In this document: one piece after another, positions 1 to 9,093 of the stretch | Numbering within the stretch: position 1 is the stretch's first letter | How the letters are laid out: every line of letters begins with the position of its first letter | Position numbers and translations under genes: made by a program | From: Metarhizium brunneum | Taxonomy: Eukaryota > Ascomycota > Sordariomycetes > Hypocreales > Clavicipitaceae | DNA length: 64,000 bases | Assembly: GCF_013426205.1 (NCBI RefSeq) | Contig: NC_089426.1 | Span: forward strand, 682,001 to 746,000 | Direction: 5' to 3' | The notes under the pieces: generated by a model | What the model saw: only the letters and a program-made list of their open reading frames with translations | What the model was told of the DNA's origin: nothing | Database searches by the model: none

Positions 1-2
1 GC

Positions 3-1757
3 TGGCAGTGGCCGTGTGGTATGCAGCGCAGTTTCGGGCCGCAGCGCTGCGTCCTGAAGGGAGAGACCGACGCTGCCAGAAAGGACCAGCAGAGATGCAT
101 CTGCGAGTCGAGCACCTTCTTCAAAGATGCCGATGCCTGCTTAGACTGCAAGGTGCGCCATGCCTTGATCGGAGATGAGCAAGACGGATACTACCAACAG
201 CTCTTCGCCAAGCTCCAGGAGACGTACTGCAAAGCCGAGGTGGTGAACAAGAACCTTGGGGATTACTACAACGAGGCCGAGGCCCTCGTCCGACAGGCCG
301 CCCCGTACAACGGAAAAACGCCAGGTTTCACGGTTCCCTCCAACAAGGTCGAACGTCAGGGACACTCGGCTCATCCCAGAGACTACTACAGCCGAGTTGG
401 CGCGCCCGAGAAGCAGGGCGAGATCAACTTCAAGCCCAGCCCCGAGGTCGAGAAGCTGCCTGCCGTCAACAAGACCGTTGTCAACCAAATCCCCGATCCC
501 GTCAACGTCCCCGTCATGGTCATCGTCGCTCTGGACAACAGCACCGCAGCGCAGACGTCCGTCTTGGCCGCAACCACGACTGCTGGCAAGCCATTGCAGC
601 CCACTACCTTGGTCCGCGCCACCAGCATGAACTCTACCACGCGAGCCACGCCATCTGCCGCTGTCCCTTCGTCCATCTCTACTGATGTCTCTTCGTCCAT
701 CTCTACTGATGTCTCTTCGTCCATCCCTACTGATGTCTCTTCGTCCATCCCCGCCGATGTCCAGGGCCAAGTCGTCCAGATTGGTGGCAAGCTCTGCCTG
801 GTCTACGTCTACTTTGCCGCAGTCGATTGTGTGTACAAGCAGAGCCCCGACGGCAAGACTACCTTTTATCAGTACAGAAAGGAAATCAACTGGTTCTATG
901 GCTTCCAGATCTCGTCAAACAAGCAGTTCGATCTGCTCAAGGAGGTCGCCGACGCCTGCCCTGACGGAAACTGCAAGGAGCAAGCCACTGCCATTGCCAA
1001 GTCTAAGAAGGTTGCTGTCAAGGAAGTCGTCAAGAAGGAGACTGTAGTCCCCGGCAAGCCTCAGCAGCTCCCGCCTCCTGAGAAGCCCACTACTGGTGGT
1101 AACTCTGGTGTTTCTGGCCACGACACTCCCGTCTCCGACAATGGCGCTCCTGTCCAGCAGGACGACGGTGGCTGCGGCCCCGAAGATTCCAACGACACCC
1201 CTGATAATATTCCTTCTCAGGGACGTCCTGGTTCTCCCGCCCAGGGCAACACCAAGCCTTCTGGTCCTGTCACTCCCCAGCAGGATACTCCCTCTGGTCC
1301 TGCTGTCTCCTGCAATGGACCCCAGTGCAGTCCTGTCGTTCCCGAGAAGGATACTCCCTCTGTTTCTGGCCCCCCCCAGCAGAATACTCCCTCTGGTCCT
1401 ACCGGCTCTCCTGGCACTCAGTCCCAGTGCGCCCCTTGCGCTGATGAACGTAAAGATGGAACTGAAATCTGCAGAAAGAAGGAGGAAACCGAGGGCTTTT
1501 GCAACAACCAGTCTGGAGCTGCCAAGCGCGACTGCATCTGTTCAAAGGGAGATTTCGGAAACAAGTTCTTCTTCAATGAGGCCATTACCTGCGCACGACG
1601 ATCCGCCAACTGCCTGTTTGCCGAATTCGAGGCGCAGGTCTTATTCGAAGCCCATTTCCAGTACTGCCAGGAGAACAAGCACGATAGCATCAGTGCTGCT
1701 CTGGAAAGCGTGAAGAACGTGTGGTCTGCAAGGGCCCCACGACAGGATCTCATGTAA
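3..1757 (+). CDS. Cys-rich, Pro/Ser/Thr-rich secreted-type protein, 5' partial
   Basis: The reading frame is open to the left edge, so the true start and any signal peptide lie outside the window; the first ATG inside is at 21. From that Met the protein has 578 residues. An N-terminal Cys module (C26, C28, C40, C43, C70) resembles a C-terminal one with the same CIC...C...C...C layout (about residues 510-555), which suggests internal duplication. Between them lie a four-copy SSSI(S/P)TDV repeat and a Pro/Gly/Ser-rich stretch with DTPSGP-like units. This is the look of an extracellular or wall-associated protein with O-glycosylated spacers. I do not recognise a named domain. Codon use (C/G at third positions) is like that of other genes here, and the frame is uninterrupted. 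The product name is a description only. Confidence 0.6.
   Translation, partial: WQWPCGMQRSFGPQRCVLKGETDAARKDQQRCICESSTFFKDADACLDCKVRHALIGDEQDGYYQQLFAKLQETYCKAEVVNKNLGDYYNEAEALVRQAAPYNGKTPGFTVPSNKVERQGHSAHPRDYYSRVGAPEKQGEINFKPSPEVEKLPAVNKTVVNQIPDPVNVPVMVIVALDNSTAAQTSVLAATTTAGKPLQPTTLVRATSMNSTTRATPSAAVPSSISTDVSSSISTDVSSSIPTDVSSSIPADVQGQVVQIGGKLCLVYVYFAAVDCVYKQSPDGKTTFYQYRKEINWFYGFQISSNKQFDLLKEVADACPDGNCKEQATAIAKSKKVAVKEVVKKETVVPGKPQQLPPPEKPTTGGNSGVSGHDTPVSDNGAPVQQDDGGCGPEDSNDTPDNIPSQGRPGSPAQGNTKPSGPVTPQQDTPSGPAVSCNGPQCSPVVPEKDTPSVSGPPQQNTPSGPTGSPGTQSQCAPCADERKDGTEICRKKEETEGFCNNQSGAAKRDCICSKGDFGNKFFFNEAITCARRSANCLFAEFEAQVLFEAHFQYCQENKHDSISAALESVKNVWSARAPRQDLM
669..763 (+). repeat. 24-bp coding tandem repeat, four copies
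   Basis: Four near-identical 24-bp units encode SSSISTDV, SSSISTDV, SSSIPTDV and SSSIPADV. The copies differ by single substitutions, so the expansion looks recent. It lies in the Ser/Thr-rich spacer of the surrounding Cys-rich protein and could vary in length between strains. Confidence 0.85.
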
Positions 1758-2650
1758 ATTTGACGTCTTGTAATAGATTTTGTAATGGGAAGCGTCTTGT
1801 GGGCTGATAAAAACGTGAATCCCCCTGTCAAGATAGCTTTTATTAGCCCCAAGGAACTTATAATTCTATAGTTATAAATTTATTATTATTAAATAGCACG
1901 CGGAATCAATTATGAAGTCTACTTTGTATTAGTATAGAAATTAAATTCTAGGGATATTAAGCAATAATAACTTGTTTAAGAATAATAATATTAATAATAG
2001 TAATATTTAGGACCTTTCTAGGCCTAGGCTTTTATCTCTTAATAGTATAAGCCTTTTTTTAGGATAAGGCTTTTATTATCAGGTAATATTTTTTGTAACC
2101 TAAAAAGGCCCTATAAAATAGAAGGGTTTTTCCTTTAATAGAAGACTATTATTTGTGATAAGGGCCTAGCTTAGATTAATTACTTGATTTATCTAATAAC
2201 AGTCTTTAGTATAAAAGGTCCTTGGTTTTCCTCAACGCCTTAAGGGACCAAAAACGTCTGTCGGTGAGGGACTTTGCCCTGGGTCTCGTGACCGTAGCTC
2301 TTGTGTAACCGGCCATTTCCGTGTAACATGCCCCCCTTTTGATGCACCGTCCTGTCGACATTAATCTATTTCATGGTCCTTGGCAGTTGGTCGTCAAAGA
2401 GATCAGATAGCGCACAAACTACACCCACATGTAAAATGAACAAATGAGTTACATAACACAACTGTTCAGAGCACCTTAGATTAACCCTACGTAAAGAATA
2501 GAGCGTTATGAAATTGAGTCACTTGCTGTCGAACTGCCGCATGTCGGGCAGCAGTATAACGACAGCTCCAGCCTTGAATAAGCAACTTGATCCTAAAAAA
2601 TGGCAAGGGGAGGCAACGACTGGCCCAGTGAAAGATGGTCATCGCATGAT
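1758..2650. other. Gap with AT-rich, RIP-like island
   Basis: No gene is visible. About 1840-2225 is strikingly AT-rich and TpA-rich compared with the GC-rich surroundings, with many short TTATTA, TAATA and TTAGGA-type strings. No frame stays open for long. It looks like an old repeat degraded by repeat-induced point mutation, but no transposon ends or target-site duplication are recognisable. From 2230 the composition returns to normal. Confidence 0.55.
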
Positions 2651-2651
2651 T

Positions 2652-2885
2652 AACGAGGCATTGATATCGACCAGGACCTAGGCAAGACAACGCCGTTTTA
2701 AGTTGACCATTGTATCCATGCATAAATAACGATTCGTATAAGGTCTTAATTCCAATATTTGCCATGTCAACGAGGCATTAATATCAACCAGAACCTAGGC
2801 AATACAACGCCGTTTTAAGTTGACCAATTTATTCATGCATAAATAACGATTCGTATAAGGTCTTGATTCCAATATTCGCCATGTC
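2652..2885. repeat. 117-bp direct tandem duplication in a promoter
   Basis: Copy 1 (2652-2768) and copy 2 (2769-2885) abut exactly with a 117-bp period. Both start AACGAGGCATT and end GCCATGTC. They differ at about a dozen positions, mainly G/A and C/T transitions, some in the CpA/TpG context typical of RIP. The pair ends about 90 bp before the TATA box of the downstream repeat-protein gene, so it duplicates part of that gene's upstream region. Confidence 0.85.
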
Positions 2886-2974
2886 TGCCGCCTGAATATC
2901 CGAGTACTTCAGACAAGCGTCCGAGTCAGGGGCTGGAACTATGAATCGTGACGACGGCATAGTCATTACTATTT

Positions 2975-2983
2975 CTCTATAAG
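2975..2983 (+). promoter_or_regulatory. TATA box of the Cys-repeat protein gene
   Basis: CTCTATAAG lies about 105 bp upstream of the ATG at 3085, a normal distance for a fungal TATA promoter. The region between is pyrimidine-rich, as fungal leaders often are. Confidence 0.5.
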
Positions 2984-3084
2984 TGCCTAGGCTTCACGTC
3001 ATTTCATCGACTGTCTAGTCAACAACTTCTCGATACCACTGCTTGGATATACACTTCCCCTTTTTCCTCTACCAACATTCCAGG

Positions 3085-3816
3085 ATGAAATCCGCCATTA
3101 TTCTAGCCAGCACCGCCGCCCTGGCGAGCGCCTTGGTCCAGCCGAAGCCCGCCGTCGGCGCCCAGCTACCGTCTGCAAAGGGAGTTGACGAGAGCAGCTA
3201 CGGCAAACGGACTTCAGACATCTGCCTCGAAACAGAGGCGAAAGTGGTCAAAAAAGAAGCAACTTTTGAAGAATGGAAGAAGGTCTGTGGAGCAGAAGGC
3301 CTATGTAACGCCATGCACAGTGAACCTTTGCTTTGGCGGACAATCCCAGAGCTTTACGGATGGGCGTTTGCCCGGGCTTGTCCGCCTTCGCCTGCAGAAT
3401 CAGAAGCAGAAGCAGAACCCGCACCATCTCAGTTGGGCTGTCTTGAAACTGAAGTCAAGGCGATCAAAAAAGAAGCATCCTTCGACGAATGGAAACAAGT
3501 CTGCAAAACAGAGGGCCTCTGCAGAGCCTTACATAACGAGCCTTTACTCTGGCAGACCATCCCAGAGCTTCGTGGATGGGCGTTTGCCCAAGCTTGTTCA
3601 CCTCTAGAACCATCACCCGCACCAGTTCAGTCCGGCTGTCTTGAAACCGAAGTCAAGGTGATCAAAAAGGAAGCATCTTTCGACGAATGGAAACAAGTGT
3701 GCAAGACAGAGGGCCTCTGCAGAGCCTTGCATAACGAGCCTTTGCTTTGGCAGACAATTCCAGACCTTGCCGGGTGGGCGATATCTCAGGCCTGCTCATC
3801 CGAAAACAGGGCCTAG
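3085..3816 (+). CDS. Secreted protein with three 53-residue, four-cysteine repeats
   Basis: The product has 243 residues. I chose the ATG at 3085 rather than the in-frame ATG at 3043 because it begins directly with a signal peptide (MKSAIILASTAALASA). A dibasic KR at 41-42 is a possible Kex2 site, so residues about 17-42 may be a propeptide. Three repeats follow, each exactly 53 residues from first to last Cys: C47-C99, C119-C171 and C185-C237. Each has the pattern CLETE..KKEA.F.EWK.VC...GLC.A.H.EPLLW.TIP.L.GWA...C. Repeats 2 and 3 are nearly identical and repeat 1 is more diverged. The linkers (19 and 13 residues) are Pro/Ser/Glu-rich. It matches no family I recognise. Four Cys per unit suggest two disulfides and an extracellular, effector-like or defence-like role, which is inference. 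Confidence 0.8.
   Translation: MKSAIILASTAALASALVQPKPAVGAQLPSAKGVDESSYGKRTSDICLETEAKVVKKEATFEEWKKVCGAEGLCNAMHSEPLLWRTIPELYGWAFARACPPSPAESEAEAEPAPSQLGCLETEVKAIKKEASFDEWKQVCKTEGLCRALHNEPLLWQTIPELRGWAFAQACSPLEPSPAPVQSGCLETEVKVIKKEASFDEWKQVCKTEGLCRALHNEPLLWQTIPDLAGWAISQACSSENRA
3223..3795 (+). repeat. Three coding repeats of a four-Cys module
   Basis: The DNA of repeats 2 and 3 is close to identical over 159 bp, while repeat 1 is clearly diverged at both DNA and protein level. This indicates an older first duplication and a recent second one. Confidence 0.8.
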
Positions 3817-4522
3817 TCGATGCTTTTTTTTGCAAAACCCCCTTGTGGCTGGTCTTGAAGACTAGGTATTCATAATCGGCAGTTGGGTGCTACGTGCCCC
3901 GAATACCTTGACTTGAAGACTCGATAGTTGCGATACGGGCTGGATGTCGTGGCTAGAAAACCCGGTGATACACGGAGGAAGCTGCTACAGGCTTATTGTC
4001 ATCTTTTATTTCTTCGTCGGATAATTCTCACTCAATATAACTAGCACCCTCGGCGCCAGCGTACCACTGTTTTTCGTGATTGACCCTCCATTATGTGACA
4101 GTTATGAGCCCGGTAGCACTTTGGCGCTCATCATGGCTTGTTTTGACCGTCTGGCCACTTGCCCACCGCCGCGCTGTGTGAGTTGTCAGACTCTCCCCCC
4201 CAATGACTGACTGGCCTTTTGGTTCAACGTGGAGGCCTGTCTCCTTGCATGGCGCGGAGAACCAAGACGAGGCGTTGCGGAATGTACACCCAGCCCTGGC
4301 GGAATTTCTGCACATGCATAGTATCGGACAGGAGGCAGCGCCGAGTTTTGGCAACACTCGTGAGCAAGTTGTCTGCGGGGGAAGCATAGGATTTTGCTAC
4401 TAGTTCGAAACAGCATGCCTGGAGGAGGGACGCGACTAGGATACAGGGTTGACCGTTGTATATGTATAGTAGTTCTTATCCTAGACCGGAGTCTGTTTTG
4501 ATAGATGAGCCCTGTTGCCCCC
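3817..4522. other. Convergent intergenic gap
   Basis: This holds the 3' ends of the plus-strand Cys-repeat gene and the minus-strand SAT4-like gene. Short open frames here overlap one another on both strands, and none has a recognisable domain. Confidence 0.5.
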
Positions 4523-5973
4523 CTATAGATCTTGATGCCGTTGCTCAACTTCTCGCCTAAACTCACGGTCAACAACAATGACACCTTGGCTCCCCTTTGC
4601 AGAAGTCACGGCACTCAAATCCGCCATGGCGTATGTCTCGACGCCATTCTTGACGGGACTCGACGGCGAAGAATCCGTATCATCAAGTTTGTAGCCCGGG
4701 GCGGTGTCGCGCGTGGCGCGTTCTACTGAGCTCTTGGAGGAATCGGGACGGTGTCCAGAGCCAAGAGATATGATGCTGCGAATGCTGTGCAGGACACGCT
4801 CGGGTGGAACTCCAGCAACGAGGTACCAAAGCGACGGGCCGTTTATCGCGACAATGTTGAAGGCGGCTTCGAGGATGGCGTAATATACGATCTGGGTATT
4901 GCCCTCTGCAGGGACGTTGTGTGAGCGTCCGATCCGTGTGCTACTGGTGAAAAAGAGTCTGGTTGATATTTCATCACGTACGGTAGGTATCTTTAGCATT
5001 CCCAGCTCTGCCTTTGCGAATAAGCTGCATCATGATGACCAAGCGTGCTGTACTCGCACCTAAGCCGCTGCGTAAATAGCAGCATTAGCACATGCGCACC
5101 TCCATCAACGACCAAGCGGGTGGTTCATACACGAGCGCAATGAGAAAGACACAGGAGACTGCGATTTTCCGGACCGTGGTCATGTTGAGAGACCAAATCT
5201 GGAGCGAGTCAGCCTCAGCCTTCGCAGCGCGGCTAGACAGTCGTCGCACAGTTGGGAAACCATACCTTGGGGAGCGGCAAGACAAGCACCGCAACGTCTA
5301 GAACAAAGTCGGACACGGAAATGCCCTTAAAGTAGGCATAGTGGTCACATTGCGCCGCGTGGTGGATATCCCACTCGATGCTCTTCAAGGGGCCACAGAG
5401 ATTCAGGGGCACGACAATAAACGTCACGGTCCACGCGGAGACGAGCAAGATGAAGACCACGGTGACGTAGTCGAACACGTCGCGGCGAGGCCCAAAGCAA
5501 AAGATGCGCCGGTAGAAAAACACGGCGCTGAGCTTGGTCATGCCAAACGTCATTGCGGTCAGCACGTCAAAGGAGATGAGAGCGCGCGCCTGCGTCAACG
5601 CCACGGCCTGGACCAGCGCCCTGTCCCTGGGCATCGCGTAGCCCAGGAATCCCCTCGATATGCCTAGACAGCGTGGTTAGTCGTGGGTTCCGGGCCGAGC
5701 AACACGAATTCCGCCCATGCTGACCGAAGAAGGACAGGGCCGCGAGGCCAACGAAGCCGACCTGGCGCCGTGTCAAAACGTTTAGACTCCATTGTGTAGT
5801 CAGAGAATCGGGCTACGGCTTACCCACGCCAGGGCCATGGTGTAATCGTCCATCCAGACTCGGCCCTTTTGCTTGTAGCGAGCGACGAAGCGCAACACGA
5901 CGCTTCCCGCGGTGAGGAGCAGAAACGTGCCGCTCAAGGCTGCGAGCCCGTTTGCCTCGACGTCGAGCCCCAT
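4523..5973 (-). CDS. SAT4/rhodopsin-like seven-helix integral membrane protein
   Basis: I assembled five exons on the minus strand: 5973-5824, 5761-5725, 5663-5266, 5198-5131 and 5024-4523 (384 residues). Phases match at every junction; donors are GTAAGC, GTCAGC, GTATGG and GTATGA. The start is the ATG of MGLDVEANG, right before the first helix. The order fits the fungal rhodopsin-like family named after SAT4: an early VARY..KGR..DDY loop, SFDVLTAMTFGMTKLSAVFFYRRIF, a helix with LNLCGP, an FKGISVSDFVLDVAVLVLPLPK helix, IWSLNMTTVRKIAVS, and a last helix with ILEAAFNIVAINGPSL. A polar cytosolic tail follows. Family members are plasma-membrane or endomembrane proteins of mostly unknown function, and some sit in metabolite clusters. 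Exon 2 is only 37 nt. The 106-nt last intron is the least certain junction. Confidence 0.75.
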
Positions 5974-6668
5974 GATGTGTTGACGGGGCGCTTGACGAGA
6001 CGACCACGGAGAAGAGGTGAGAACCGACGGCTGGGGGAAGAAGGGTCTGGTAGCCTTCCTTTCCTGGGGGCCAAGCGGGAGGAATGGCACAGCCATATAC
6101 CCGGCCACATAGGCCATCGGGGGGATGTCATGCCATGTCGGGATAATCCCCGACTGTTGGCTGCACGGAGCGTCATCACATCATGTCTGGGTGCGGACGG
6201 TGCTGACGCTGCCTTGCGCGGCGGCATTGGTGATTGGCTCGACTGGAATGGATGCTCGAGCTTGTCTTACTTCGCGGCCCTCTGGGATACGACCCTTGCG
6301 CGAGGCAGCGTCACATTGCCATGTCGATTGGGCAAAGATGGGCCGGGCAGGGCAACACGACACACCGTCTGCAGGCTGTGCGTGAGGCGTTGCAATCCCC
6401 ACGGTTCGATGGAGGAGCCACGAGGAGTTGGATCTGACTCACGAGGTATTCGATGTGGTTTCGCTTTCTGGGAGATTGGTAGAGGCGTAGTAAGGGTACG
6501 CCATGTTCAGCCCAGTCGCCGACAGATATAAACGTATATAGACCTCTGGGAGACGCGAAGCCGCTTTCCTTGGAAATTCAAACCTGTAAATTGGCAAGTC
6601 AATTCTCTCTGTTCTAAATTATACCACTGCATACTTTGTTGAAAAAAAGAAAGAAAGAAGAAGCAGAT
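5974..6668. promoter_or_regulatory. Divergent promoter gap with TATA at 6525-6533
   Basis: This lies between the minus-strand membrane protein and the plus-strand small peptide gene. GATATAAAC at 6525-6533 is about 136 bp upstream of the peptide ATG and is followed by a second ATATA. The rest shows no coherent coding frame. Confidence 0.45.
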
Positions 6669-6879
6669 ATGAACTTCTACCTCCCAGTTCTTGCCATGGT
6701 TGCTCTCGCTCTGGCTGCTCCTATGCCAGCACCAGAAGATTTCTCTCTCCAAAGCACCTGGGAAGTCAGAGGTAAATACAGTGAGTAATTTCTTGGCATT
6801 TTGTATAAAAGCTCGCTAAATTAATGTATTTCTTGTTGGAGACGATCAAGCACCTCATCCCATCGCGGGCGGCCTTTGA
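6669..6879 (+). CDS. Tiny two-exon secreted peptide (49 residues)
   Basis: This gene is too short for ordinary gene finders. Exon 1 (6669-6780) encodes a signal peptide, MNFYLPVLAMVALALAAP, followed by MPAPEDFSLQSTWEVRGKY. A GTGAGT donor starts a 61-nt intron (6781-6841) with a GCTAAAT branch-like site and a TTGGAG acceptor. Exon 2 (6842-6879) continues in phase with NDQAPHPIAGGL and stop. Without splicing, a stop follows two codons later. The mature part would be about 32 residues with no cysteine. A TATA box about 136 bp upstream supports transcription. I do not recognise the family. The position between a membrane protein and a UstYa-like gene makes a peptide substrate conceivable, but there is no direct evidence. 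Confidence 0.55.
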
Positions 6880-7491
6880 ATTACCAAAGTCAATGTATCT
6901 GTGAGGGGGGTCTACCAAGGGTCAATCCTATGCTACGCAAACGGAGTTTGGGTGTGGAGTTTAGGTGTGTGAGACTTTAAGGATAGAGAAATGTTTTCCA
7001 GGGTCAGGGGGCATTGTTTGGATTTTGATGCTGTTACAGGAGCTTTATTCACTTCATAGACATTATGATTCGTTTTTATGCCGTCTTTCCTTGAGTATAT
7101 CATGGTTCTCTGGCTTAGGTACAACCAGGCACACGATGTTTGCACTTGGGCCTCATGATAGAGTGCTGGCACGAATATTAGAATAGCTTAAAAGAATTCT
7201 TTAATAGACATGGCCTTAGTCCGCGACCACGCAGATGCTTATACAGGACGTCGAGAATAAACCCCGTAACGAGACTATACATGGGTTGTAAGCACAACAA
7301 AGTGTGTTCAAATCTCAGACATGGTCTCTCCTGTTGTCACCCCTCTGGATCTTTAGTTGTATGATGCGGCGGCAGAAGAGTTTATTTTATAGATGCTTAA
7401 TAAATATCCACAAACATACTCTAGAGTCTAAATAAATCCACAATCTAAATCCCAAAACGCCCTTCCGCCACCCCTTCATCCAAGCATTCTC
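6880..7491. other. Convergent gap
   Basis: The 3' region of the small peptide gene meets the 3' end of the UstYa-like gene. It is fairly AT-rich, and I see no gene or RNA. Confidence 0.45.
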
Positions 7492-8390
7492 CTATTCCTC
7501 CTTCTCCCAAGGCTTGCTCCCATCCGGACACCTCTTATAACGATCCAGCAGCGGAATATAATGATCGCCAGGACGATAGTAGCAAGCAGAGTTGTCAATA
7601 GCGTGCTGGCGCAGCTTGTTCCAGTCGCGGCACATGCGAACCTGGCCTATCCCTGATTCCACCACGGTCTCGTTCTCCTGCGCGTGCAACCGCCCCGTAT
7701 ACCGCGGCGTGTCGTCAGCGGCACACATGACGTCCTCGCGAAGGACATGTAGGCAGTGCGTTACATGTCCGTATGGCCATGCTTGCGCCTTGTTATCGTG
7801 GTACTGCATTATGACGTCGCGCAGCAAGAACTGCAAGGGTTTGTCATGTTAGATGCTGCTTGGCAAGCGGATGAGCGAGAAGGGCTTACCACGCAGTGTA
7901 AAGAGTGAAACCCGTGCAATATATATATGCTCCTGGAGCTGTCCCAGGGCCAGTGCATGGCGGTAGGCAAGCCCTTGGACTGGGCAACGTCGTTTTGCAG
8001 CGCCACCCATCCTAGGTACCAGTCATACTCGGGAGAATCCCACATAGGGTCTTCGATGGTATGGTTATCATGGGAAATGGGCACCGGCACGTTGGTTTCT
8101 AGATCAACTGGTCGCAGGGGCGTTAGTCGCGTATTCTGAAGTATCGCAGAGCATTTATACTTCTTACAGAAACTTGGAGAGGCGAGAGAGCACCGCTGTC
8201 TGGTCAAGAGCACAGCCGTTGAAACGGTAGTCACGCCAAGCATAAAAAGTAGGGCGTATATAATCTTCTTTGCCCGCGCCAAGGCCAATTCTTGTGCCGA
8301 GAATGTAGCGTCATCATCAGACTCAACGTCGTCTTGTGAAGCACGGGACGACCTCTGACCCAACAATTTGTATTTTTGGCGCGAGTGCAT
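7492..8390 (-). CDS. UstYa-like (DUF3328) membrane-anchored oxidase-family protein
   Basis: Three exons, 8390-8168, 8107-7890 and 7830-7492, give 259 residues. The first intron (8167-8108, 60 nt) is a multiple of three and leaves the frame open if retained, but it has GTAAGA, a perfect CTAAC branch and CCAG, so I take it as spliced; retention would give 279 residues. The second intron (7889-7831) has GTAAGC and TTGCAG. The layout is typical: a short charged N-terminus, one membrane helix (about residues 43-62), and a lumenal domain with two His/Cys signatures, HGFHSLHC (139-146) and HCLHVLRED (about 171-179). UstYa-family proteins catalyse oxidative cyclisation, hydroxylation or halogenation in ribosomal peptide pathways such as ustiloxin and cyclochlorotine, and occur in other clusters. 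The substrate here is unknown. Confidence 0.8.
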
Positions 8391-9093
8391 GATTGCAATT
8401 GCTCATGGGGTGTCATGTTGTTCTTCAATTACAGAGGGACGTGTATTCAAAATAAGTACTTGATACATTGTCACAAGAGACGCCGTGGTCAAAACTCAAG
8501 ACACGGAGGGATTACTCCAAGTAAACACTGCCTCCGCCTCGTCCGGGCGCAGTAGACGCAAACCAACAACATCTACACGCCAAAAAGGCAATTCATTGTC
8601 ATGACGGATTACAGGACAAAGGAGCCCTTTGTCTCGTGGAGCCGCTCAAAATAGACAAGGCAGATCCAGCACTGTAGATGCATCTCGGGCCTTGTCTCAA
8701 AGCCCTGCATTAGTCTCTGACAACCTGCCTGATAGGATACGAAGTCCCCCCAGTAAACATTCAGCTATCGCCCGGAATCCTTCTCCGAACCCCCACAGCC
8801 ATGTGAGACCCGTGTCACCTGCGATGCGACGTTGTGTTGGTCCCCAAGTCAGACTGGTTGCCTGAAGCGTCAAGAGCGCCCAACACGTAAAATTACGGAG
8901 TACGTAAAAGTGATATCGGGATTGACGAAGCCGTGCCGTGCCGGTGTATCCGGGCGATTCCTGTCTTGTCGTTTTTCTTCGAGGCGCACCTCACATCGCG
9001 GTCTATTTGCGTCCATTTTCATCATCAAATCTGCCATAGAGAGTCGAAGACCATACTACGGCGTAATACGGCACTGACGCTCGACCAACCATC
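8391..9093. other. Divergent promoter gap
   Basis: This is the shared upstream region of the UstYa-like gene (minus) and the AsaB-like gene (plus), compatible with co-regulation. No supported gene lies inside. Confidence 0.45.

Noticed and set aside
3223..3795. Cys repeats considered as a standard dikaritin-type precursor
   Set aside because: There are no KR sites between repeats, the units are long and Cys-rich, and there is no short conserved core; kept only as a looser hypothesis.
7300..7325. GTTCAAATC string resembling a tRNA T-loop
   Set aside because: Flanking bases do not pair and no D-arm or anticodon arm lies upstream.
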